From assembly GCF_016908315.1 (NCBI RefSeq), contig NZ_JAFBDQ010000021.1, positions 1 to 40,181 on the forward strand: a stretch of DNA of 40,181 nucleotides. Direction: 5' to 3'. This document shows, in pieces, positions 34,495-40,181 of this stretch. Made by a program: the position numbers and the translations under genes. Within the stretch, counting starts at the first letter, position 1. Every line of letters begins with the position of its first letter. The notes under the pieces are model-generated. The model searched no databases. It had not been told where the DNA came from and was given only the letters and a program-made list of their open reading frames with translations. The DNA is from Halanaerobacter jeridensis. Lineage in GTDB: Bacteria > Bacillota > Halanaerobiia > Halobacteroidales > Halobacteroidaceae.

Positions 34495-34765
34495 GGTTTT
34501 TTTTTTGAAGTATTTCTATTTGAGTTTCTTTTTCACCAATGATTTTCTTCATACGTTCGTTTTCTTCTTTTAGCTTCTTGAGCTCACTTTTAGTTTCTGA
34601 ATTATTTTTTGATCCTAGGGCACTGCGACCACCATCTAAAAAGTCACGTTTCCAACGGGATAAAATCCCTTTAGGTATATCATATTCTTGAGCTACTTCT
34701 GAAATCTTACGACCGCCTAATACCTCTACTACTAGTTCCATTTTAAAATCAATGTCGTAAGCCAT
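34472..34765 (-). CDS. IS3-family transposase OrfA
   Basis: A 97-residue protein with an N-terminal HTH_8/IS3 OrfA helix-turn-helix (ISEVAQEYDIPKGILSRWKR) and a C-terminal leucine-zipper-like coiled coil (SELKKLKEENERMKKIIGEK). The ATG at 34765 is chosen, with AGGGGG 7 bases upstream. The end overlaps orfB by 23 bases around the A10 run. Confidence 0.9.
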   Translation of the reverse strand: MAYDIDFKMELVVEVLGGRKISEVAQEYDIPKGILSRWKRDFLDGGRSALGSKNNSETKSELKKLKEENERMKKIIGEKETQIEILQKKNRGRTKYF

Positions 34766-34837
34766 GATCATACCCCCTGTTAATTAAATTATAATTGTTT
34801 CATTTTCTTCTGTCCAACTTCAATAGGGGTCGTTACA

Positions 34838-35826
34838 CATACCAGTAATTATTTTATTATTTGATATTGCATTTAAAACTTCAACATTCCAACTTTGATG
34901 TTCAACAGCTAATTTTATCGTGGATTCTGACCAGTAAGGATGTTGTAAATAAACCTTGACCATCTCATTTGACCAGTGAGGTTCTCTAATACATATTTGT
35001 ATTATTTCATTTATTTTATCTTGGTTTTCTATCATTAAATTCATTTTGTCTAAAAAATCATCTGCTTCAGGGTGCTTATTATAAATATTCATTGCTTTTT
35101 TTACTTTAGATTCCGACCAGTTTGGATGTTTTGTTTTAATTTCAACCTCTTTTTTTGATAATTCTGGATTTTTTAAAGCTACATTTATTTTTTCCTCATT
35201 CCAATTGGTATTTTGAGCTGCTACTTCAATTTTTTCTTTAGACCAATTAGGATGTTTAGATTTTAGCTTTTTTCTTCTCTTTCTCTCTCTTTTGATTTCT
35301 TTAATTTCTTCTTTCGTTCTAAATAAATTTGTCCATGAAAGGTCAACACTTGCATCAATATATTTACCCGTATTACCTTCGACCTTCATATATCCTCCAT
35401 TTATATTTAAAGATAATGAAGGATTTATTTGATAAATATATCCTAGCCCAATCGAAAAACCATACTCTTCATTAATTGTCTTTACTAAATCAAATCTCTC
35501 TTTTTAGTTTTATATTTTGAAGTGCTGTAATATACTAATGCTCCATCAATAAAGGGACCAGTAAGATTATTATTAAAATAATATTTTGAACCGAACCTAA
35601 CTGTACCATGGTCTATAGTTTTATCTTTTTTATTTTCTTTTATTTGCGAACTCAAATAAAAGGATAGTCCTGAATAATCAGCATATTCAACTAATTTAAG
35701 ACCAAGACCATTATTAGAAACTAAAAAACTACTTTTAATTTCTCCCTTTGCTTGTATAATCGGCGTTAAAACCAGCAATAAAACTGCTATTAAACTTATA
35801 ATAATATTACATTTGTTTGAAAACAT
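34838..35826 (-). pseudogene. 5' part of a disrupted beta-barrel outer-membrane-type gene
   Basis: ATG at 35826 after AGGAGGG opens a signal peptide (core IIISLIAVLLLVLTPII) and then alternating beta-strand sequence (GLGLKLVEYADYSGLSFYLS; TVRFGSKYYFNNNLTGPFID). The frame breaks at a run of five A (35501-35505): restoring one A continues as ERFDLVKTINEEYGFSIGLG and later YIDASVDLSWTNLF, which completes a small barrel. A charged stretch follows with seven or so repeats of about 15 residues of the form HPNWSxxxIxxA, then the gene is cut by the IS3 element. With both lesions repaired the product would be 387 residues. It implies a diderm envelope. Confidence 0.82.
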
Positions 35827-35945
35827 TTTTTCCCTCCTGTTTGTTATAAGCATTTAATAAGTTTAAAGAATATACTAATTTAATACATAATTACTCTTTC
35901 TATGCAGTGATTTATTAATATTATCCATTAGTTAGCATTGAAAAA

Positions 35946-36020
35946 GGCATAAGTTCATCTCCTATAATGAAATATTGACCACCACACCAATATTTCATGG
36001 AAAGGAGATAAACTTATGCC
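35946..36020 (+). promoter_or_regulatory. Long hairpin sequestering the transposase ribosome site and start
   Basis: GGCATAAGTT, ATCTCCT and ATGAAATATTG on the left pair with CAATATTTCAT, AGGAGAT and AACTTATGCC on the right, about 28 bp with small bulges and a 10-base loop. The right arm contains the AAGGAGAT ribosome site and the ATG. A transcript entering from outside the element would fold and block translation, the protection known in other insertion sequences such as IS10. Confidence 0.8.
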
Positions 36021-37260
36021 TAATGCCAGTATATCAAACAAATTTAGTATTGCCAACTTTTTAGATAATTTAGAATTATTATTGAATAATTCACAATTTA
36101 AGCGCATTATTAATCTGACATCAGGCATAATTAAGCATGAAGGGGAAAATACTCAATCTGGTTTAGAAAATTCAATGTTTGTTAATTGGAATCAAAGTTC
36201 TATATCTAGATTTTTCAATTCTTCTACTTGGTTAAGTGAATATAACAACAGTCAAAGAGTTGAAGAAGCTATTAATTTTACTGCTAGAAAAGTTGGAAAA
36301 GATGAAACAGGCTTCTTAATAATTGATGATACTTTAACTCCTCAATCAGAAAATAATAATCGAATTGAAGGACTTGGTTATTATAAAGCTCCCAGTTCTG
36401 CTGATGAAAAGTTTTGGTATTCTCATTGTTTAGTAACCTCTCATTTTTCAATGGGAAAAGTATCTATACCTCTGGACTTTGAACTTTATCAAAAAGAAGA
36501 TTACTGTCAAAAAAATGATTGGACATTTAATACAGGATTAAAATTAGGTCAAAATCTTATTGAGCAATTTGATAATTTTTATGATTCTAATCAGCGTATT
36601 TATGTTATGGCAGATAGCTGGTATACTACAGAAGAATTTGTGAATTTCTCTCTAAATAAAGGTTATGATTATATAGGCGCAGCCCCTGTAAATTACACTA
36701 TTGAAACTAAAAGTGGTGAAGTTAAAATTTCTGATTTTTATTCTTCTCTGTCAGAAGAAGATTTAGATTTTGTAATTACTGATGATGACTTCTATTATGT
36801 TTACGAATATCAAGGGGCAATTGGCAACATTGATTGTGCGAAAGTTTTATTATGTTGGGAAAACACCTTTTCTACCGATGAAGCTCCAAAATGTATTTTA
36901 ACTACTGATTTAAGTTTAGATAACTCAACTATTATAGAATATTATTCTACACGTTGGGAGATTGAAACAAGTTACCACTATTTTAAAAATGAATTAGGAC
37001 TTGCAGATTATAAAATGCATTCTTTAGAAGCAATAATTAGATACTGGCAAATTGTTTATTTAGCCTATAATTATCTAGAAATTCTAAAAATTTTAATACC
37101 TGAAGAAGAAAACTTAAGCTATTTTATTTCTTTAGCTAAAGAATATCTAACAAAAAGTTTAATAGATTATATTCATGAAGCTTGCAAAAGAGGTATTCCT
37201 AAAGACCAACTATATGATACCTTAAACCTTAATGGAAATAGTTTACAATTAGCTGCATAG
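36016..37260 (+). CDS. IS701-like DDE transposase
   Basis: A 414-residue transposase. The first catalytic aspartate is in FLIIDDTLTP, the second in YVMADSWYTTEEF, and the C-terminal glutamate in YYSTRWEIETSYHYFK, an IS4-superfamily Y-x2-R-x3-E signature. The N-terminal part (about 1-85) resembles the IS701 SRSO17-like head (SGLENSMFVNWNQSSISRFF). The frame is intact. The start lies within a long hairpin. Confidence 0.88.
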   Translation: MPNASISNKFSIANFLDNLELLLNNSQFKRIINLTSGIIKHEGENTQSGLENSMFVNWNQSSISRFFNSSTWLSEYNNSQRVEEAINFTARKVGKDETGFLIIDDTLTPQSENNNRIEGLGYYKAPSSADEKFWYSHCLVTSHFSMGKVSIPLDFELYQKEDYCQKNDWTFNTGLKLGQNLIEQFDNFYDSNQRIYVMADSWYTTEEFVNFSLNKGYDYIGAAPVNYTIETKSGEVKISDFYSSLSEEDLDFVITDDDFYYVYEYQGAIGNIDCAKVLLCWENTFSTDEAPKCILTTDLSLDNSTIIEYYSTRWEIETSYHYFKNELGLADYKMHSLEAIIRYWQIVYLAYNYLEILKILIPEEENLSYFISLAKEYLTKSLIDYIHEACKRGIPKDQLYDTLNLNGNSLQLAA

Positions 37261-37298
37261 AAAGAGTTATAATTAAATGAAACTATCTAAGTTATTAT

Positions 37299-37327
37299 TT
37301 GATTGAACACAAAAATTAAGATATAAT
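37299..37327 (+). promoter_or_regulatory. Promoter of the Doc toxin-antitoxin operon
   Basis: TTGATT (37299-37304), a 17-base spacer and TATAAT (37322-37327) form a good promoter 52 bases before the antitoxin start. Just downstream, ACACA/TGTGT and AATGTA/TACATT make nested inverted repeats (about 37331-37361), a likely operator for autoregulation. Confidence 0.7.
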
Positions 37328-37378
37328 ATACACACAATGTAATAATAATATGTGTACATTATAAAAGGAGTGATTTTA

Positions 37379-37684
37379 ATGACACTTGAAAACAAACATT
37401 TTAGATGTGATCCCCAAGAATGGGAAGAATTTAAAGATACCTGTAATGAATTAGGCAGCAATGCAAGTGTTGAATTAAGAAAATTTATTAAACGTTTTAA
37501 TAAAAAACACACTAAAACAATTCAAAATACCCTTGAACAAATTCAAAACCTCGCTGAATCCATGGAGGAAATCGAAGAACTAAAAAAAGCTTTGGATGAT
37601 CCTCAAGTAAGAAAAATGATAGAAATGTATGTCCAAACCAAAGACGATGAAGATGAAGTTTTAAAATATCTAGCTAACAATTAA
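37379..37684 (+). CDS. Putative antitoxin of a Doc-type module
   Basis: A 101-residue charged protein read 42 bases before the doc toxin gene. The N-terminal half (HFRCDPQEWEEFKDTCNELG then NASVELRKFIKRFNKK) looks like a ribbon-helix-helix DNA-binding unit; the C-terminal half is an acidic helix that would occupy the toxin. It is not a Phd/YefM protein, which is the usual Doc partner. The ATG at 37379 has AAAAGGAG before it. Assignment rests on position and form. Confidence 0.68.
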   Translation: MTLENKHFRCDPQEWEEFKDTCNELGSNASVELRKFIKRFNKKHTKTIQNTLEQIQNLAESMEEIEELKKALDDPQVRKMIEMYVQTKDDEDEVLKYLANN

Positions 37685-37726
37685 ATCAAGAAATAATTCC
37701 CTAGTTGAATGTCAGGAGGATATTAC

Positions 37727-38119
37727 ATGCCAGAGCAAAAAATAAAATTTATTAAACCTATTTCAGTAATTGTATTACACCAAGCTATACTTGATGATTA
37801 CGGCGGAACAAATGGAATAAGAGATATTAATTTATTAGAATCTGCAGTAGCTCAGGCAAAAAATGTTTATCATTATGGAAATGCTGATTTATTTGAGATA
37901 GCTGCCAATTATGCCTATCACCTTTGTAATAATCACCCTTTTCATGATGGTAATAAAAGAACCGCTTATTACTCTATGAAAAATTTCCTTGGCATAAATG
38001 GATATGAAATAAAAGGTAAATTAAAAGAAAGAAAAAAGCTTATGATAAAAATTGAAAATGATGAGTTTTCTAAAAAAGATCTAGCAAAATGGCTTCAAGA
38101 AAACACTCAAAAAATATAA
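37727..38119 (+). CDS. doc: Death-on-curing (Doc/Fic-fold) toxin
   Basis: A 130-residue Fic-fold protein with HPFHDGNKRT at residues 70-79, the Doc signature HxFx[ND][AG]NKR. Doc from phage P1 phosphorylates elongation factor Tu and halts translation, and the aspartate after HPFH fits that class rather than AMPylating Fic proteins. The rest (LHQAILDDYGGTNGIRDINL) is also typical of Doc. The ATG at 37727 follows AGGAGG; a strong terminator ends the module. Chromosomal toxin-antitoxin modules of this kind stabilise mobile DNA or counter phages. Confidence 0.92.
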   Translation: MPEQKIKFIKPISVIVLHQAILDDYGGTNGIRDINLLESAVAQAKNVYHYGNADLFEIAANYAYHLCNNHPFHDGNKRTAYYSMKNFLGINGYEIKGKLKERKKLMIKIENDEFSKKDLAKWLQENTQKI

Positions 38120-38133
38120 AACTATAATACGTA

Positions 38134-38170
38134 AAACCTCTAATTTGAAAATTAGAGGTTTTTCTTTTTC
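38134..38170 (+). terminator. Rho-independent terminator after doc
   Basis: AAACCTCTAATTT pairs with AAATTAGAGGTTT with a minimal loop, then TTCTTTTTC. It lies 15 bases after the doc stop codon. Confidence 0.9.
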
Positions 38171-38221
38171 TAACTGATTTATCTCATATAGTTTTGCTTA
38201 ACTACTCTCAGGCTAATTTCC

Positions 38222-38366
38222 AGATAACGTCCCTGGGGTTCGCGACGTCTAGCTCAAACCTCTTATAACTTGTCCATCCTCTCAAACTTTCATATGTAAT
38301 CCGCACCTTCACCTATCCTACTAGACTAGATGTCGCTAACCCCATGTTATGCGATGTCAAATTAAC
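38222..38366 (-). other. attC-like folded site
   Basis: On the minus strand GCATAAC (38346-38352) and GTTAT (38224-38228) bound a region whose inner arms pair: GGGGTTAGCGACATCTAG against CTAGACGTCGCGAACCCC, 16 of 18 positions. About 70 bases of non-conserved sequence separate them. The overall plan (short core sites, inner complementary arms, variable centre, about 130 bp) is that of an integron attC. It begins 5 bases after the stop of the Shedu-like gene. GC content is higher than the surroundings. The core sites do not fit the strict RYYYAAC/GTTRRRY consensus perfectly. Confidence 0.55.
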
Positions 38367-38370
38367 TTGG

Positions 38371-39183
38371 TTAATAAGTGTTTTCTCCAACAATTTTATT
38401 TGCATTATCATATAAATTATCATAATGTAATAAAGTGATTTTAGAAGAAGATTTTAAATCTCTTTTTATTCTATATGTCCTCTCTTTAAAATCCTCTCTT
38501 CTTCCTGCAACTACAACATAATGAATTCTAGATTTATCTAATTTATAAAATGATTCTGGCAAAGCTTTTTTAGGATGTTTATATCTTTTGAACGTTTCTA
38601 TTAAATTTGAATAATTCGACTCAAGCCAAATATTCCAATCCCTAACTTGCTTTATACCTTTTCTAATGACCTCACCTTTTTCACCACTTTTTAAAGTAAT
38701 ATTTCCTTTTGGACTTTCTAATTCAATAAATGTAAATTCATAACCTCCTGAATTCTTACCTACTAGTAAATAATCAGCTCTATATGTATTACCTAGCATA
38801 AATTCAGGAAATATATATGCCTCATGGTGTCCAAAATTAAATTCTGCTTTTAATATTGAAGCAATGATATGATATGCATTATTATTGTTAATAAAATTCA
38901 ATAACTGGTTTTCTATTACTGAATCAGAATTAATCTTTTTTAAAAATGATTTATTTAATGAGGTTAATCTTTCAATGTTTTGTAACACTTTAATGTCTAA
39001 GTAGTTATTTGGAAATAAACTCAAATAATGTCTAGCAGCTTTAGGATATTCTAAAAACAAATTTTTTCTTATAATAGTATTACCTATTTTAATCCCGTTC
39101 TCCTCTTCCTTATCCTTTATTTCTTGCCACTTCTCTAATTCATCTTCAGACAAATTAAAATAATCTCTTTCATAAGCTCCCAT
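38371..39183 (-). CDS. Shedu-like (DUF4263) nuclease
   Basis: A 270-residue protein whose C-terminal half matches the PD-(D/E)XK nuclease domain of Shedu defence proteins: GNTYRADYLLVGK (Asp137), FTFIELESPKGNI (Glu154, Glu156) and a helix with KGIKQVRDWNIWLE (Gln179). The usual ExK lysine is replaced by Glu156, as in the ELE-P subgroup. The N-terminal half is helical and unassigned. It follows a HEPN gene by 134 bases on the same strand, and ends 5 bases from an attC-like site. A role in anti-phage defence is inferred. GAGGTGA lies before the ATG. Confidence 0.78.
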   Translation of the reverse strand: MGAYERDYFNLSEDELEKWQEIKDKEEENGIKIGNTIIRKNLFLEYPKAARHYLSLFPNNYLDIKVLQNIERLTSLNKSFLKKINSDSVIENQLLNFINNNNAYHIIASILKAEFNFGHHEAYIFPEFMLGNTYRADYLLVGKNSGGYEFTFIELESPKGNITLKSGEKGEVIRKGIKQVRDWNIWLESNYSNLIETFKRYKHPKKALPESFYKLDKSRIHYVVVAGRREDFKERTYRIKRDLKSSSKITLLHYDNLYDNANKIVGENTY

Positions 39184-39317
39184 TTTATCACCTCATTAAA
39201 AAATTATATCTTATTTGAAAATTGGTATATATGAATTTCCTCCCAAAATTACTTTTATAAGTGATTATGTCAATTTTAAAATGATGAATCTTAATACCAT
39301 ATCATGTAAAATTAAAT

Positions 39318-40019
39318 TCATTCAAAAAGATCAAAAGCAAAATGTATAAAATCTAATAATATGAAACACTTAAGCGACAAAACTTCATTTGCATTAGTTA
39401 AATATCCATGAGCTATATAATGTCTATTTAAACTATTATAAAATTTAGATTCATCATCTACTTGCTCAGTATTTTTTGAAACAAAATCAATATTTTTATT
39501 GAAAGAATCAAATATTTCTTTAGAAATTCCTTCTAAATCAGTATTAGCTTTATTGGAAAACCATTCAATAAAATCTTCAATAAAGTGCGTTATCCCTACT
39601 CTATTAGAATATGAATAAATTTCATTGAAGTCTTCTAATAAGCCTTCAATTTGTAAAATCAAAGTATGGGTTGACAATATGTAATCTTCATTAATATGAG
39701 CTTTAAGGCATTGTGACCAAATTTCCTCTCTTTTTTTAAATGGATCTAATTGCCACCCATTAACTATATCTTTTAATAAGTTATAATCATCTTTTTTGAA
39801 TATATCACAAACAAACCTATCTATACCTTCCTCTTTACTTAATTCATTATTTTGGTCATCAAGAAAATTATATTTTGATTCATCATTCCCACCTAAAAAC
39901 ATTAAATCTAATTGATCAATATTTGGACTAATAGGCCAACCATATTTATGAATACGTTTTGCAGCTCTATCAATTCTCTTATATACTTCTTTCTTCATCT
40001 TTTCTTCAGACCCATCCAT
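39318..40019 (-). CDS. HEPN-domain protein
   Basis: A 233-residue mostly helical protein. Near the C-terminus LNRHYIAHGYLTNANEVLSL contains the R-x4-H RNase motif of HEPN proteins (Arg199, His204), followed by a hydrophobic helix (CFILLDFIHFAF). HEPN proteins with this RHxIxHG form occur in abortive infection and toxin systems, cutting RNA. The first 100 residues are not recognised. GAGGGGG precedes the ATG. The upstream region (40020-40112) carries the second attC-like half-site, and the nuclease gene follows, so the two form one candidate defence cassette. Confidence 0.72.
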   Translation of the reverse strand: MDGSEEKMKKEVYKRIDRAAKRIHKYGWPISPNIDQLDLMFLGGNDESKYNFLDDQNNELSKEEGIDRFVCDIFKKDDYNLLKDIVNGWQLDPFKKREEIWSQCLKAHINEDYILSTHTLILQIEGLLEDFNEIYSYSNRVGITHFIEDFIEWFSNKANTDLEGISKEIFDSFNKNIDFVSKNTEQVDDESKFYNSLNRHYIAHGYLTNANEVLSLKCFILLDFIHFAFDLFE

Positions 40020-40068
40020 AAATTAACCCCCTCTTAAAGAATATTACCCAATTAAAAACATGACTACT

Positions 40069-40112
40069 GTTAATTTGATGTCGCATAACGTCTCGAAGCT
40101 TTGCGACGGCCA
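40069..40112 (-). other. Second attC-like half-site, upstream of the HEPN gene
   Basis: Reading the minus strand, GTCGCAAAGCTTCGAGAC is followed by GTTATGCGACATC and AAATTAAC. The latter 21 bases are the near-complement (19 of 21) of the bases at 38346-38366 at the other end of the gene pair, as the two ends of one integron cassette would be. The matching left half of this attC would lie beyond the window end, about 70 bases away. Confidence 0.5.
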
Positions 40113-40181
40113 TTTATGCAACTGTAACCTAAATTTTTAAACGCAACCTTTATTTCATAAGTCAGCTCTAATCCCTTCTCT

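Larger units (their letters stand above)
33460..34837 (-). mobile_element. IS3-family insertion sequence, 1378 bp
   Basis: The ends are imperfect terminal inverted repeats beginning TGTA (TGTAGTGAACCCCTATT at the left, TGTAACGACCCCTATTG as the complement of the right end, each followed by TTGGACAG). A 4-bp target duplication CATA flanks the element (33456-33459 and 34838-34841). It carries orfA and orfB of a DDE transposase. Removing the element and one CATA copy rejoins a reading frame exactly, which confirms the boundaries. It appears intact, so it may be recently active. Confidence 0.92.
35893..37267 (+). mobile_element. IS4-superfamily (IS701-like) insertion sequence
   Basis: Perfect 15-bp terminal inverted repeats, ACTCTTTCTATGCAG at 35893-35907 and its complement at 37253-37267, enclose one transposase gene; the right repeat includes the end of that gene. 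ATAATT occurs at both flanks (35887-35892 and 37269-37274) and is probably the target duplication, leaving the outermost base uncertain. A long inverted repeat covers the transposase start. Confidence 0.85.

Noticed and set aside
34820-35389. The 189-codon frame as a complete gene of its own
   Set aside because: Its first residues continue a beta-barrel from the upstream frame and its last five codons come from the IS3 end, so it is a fragment of the disrupted gene.

Overview
The window looks like chromosome from a low-GC, anaerobic, probably halophilic diderm Firmicute, most likely a member of the Halanaerobiales. The reasons are very AT-rich DNA, strong AGGAGG-type ribosome binding sites, a T-box leucine leader, a mannitol PTS, citramalate synthase, and the remains of a beta-barrel outer-membrane-type protein. 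The lineage is an inference. No rRNA, tRNA or CRISPR array was seen.

Left part (1-13800). A mannitol operon on the minus strand runs mtlA-mtlR-mtlF-mtlD and continues into the general PTS genes ptsH and ptsI (ptsI is cut by the window edge). Next come a MITE-like foldback repeat, a solitary diadenylate cyclase (cdaA), a periplasmic binding protein paired with a chemoreceptor, a YihY/FAH-hydrolase pair with overlapping ends, the azlCD branched-chain amino acid exporter (plus strand), and a PHP-domain phosphoesterase.

Middle part (13800-28500). This is a nearly complete branched-chain amino acid block read on the minus strand: promoter, leucine T-box leader, ilvB-ilvN-ilvC-leuA-leuC-leuD-leuB-cimA, with ilvD separate further upstream. 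CimA, LeuCD and LeuB together give a citramalate route to 2-oxobutyrate for isoleucine, and no threonine deaminase is present in the window. The operon's intergenic gaps carry REP-like hairpins with a GTAG foot, long foldback repeats, and a second attenuator-like terminator overlapping a 24-codon cysteine-rich reading frame. Downstream of cimA lies a decayed copy of its own 3' end.

Right part (28500-40181). A CPBP-family membrane protein is followed by a two-gene AmmeMemoRadiSam pair (LigB-like/AMMECR1 fusion plus radical SAM enzyme) and a membrane-anchored peptidoglycan-binding-like protein. The last two transcription units share a promoter and an unusual leader in which a hairpin separates the Shine-Dalgarno sequence from the start codon. 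An outer-membrane-type gene follows, broken by a one-base frameshift and by an IS3-family insertion with a 4-bp target duplication. Beyond it are an IS4-superfamily (IS701-like) element, a Doc toxin-antitoxin module, and a HEPN plus Shedu-like nuclease pair bounded by attC-like folded sites, which looks like an integron-type cassette or a cluster of attC sites lacking an integrase.
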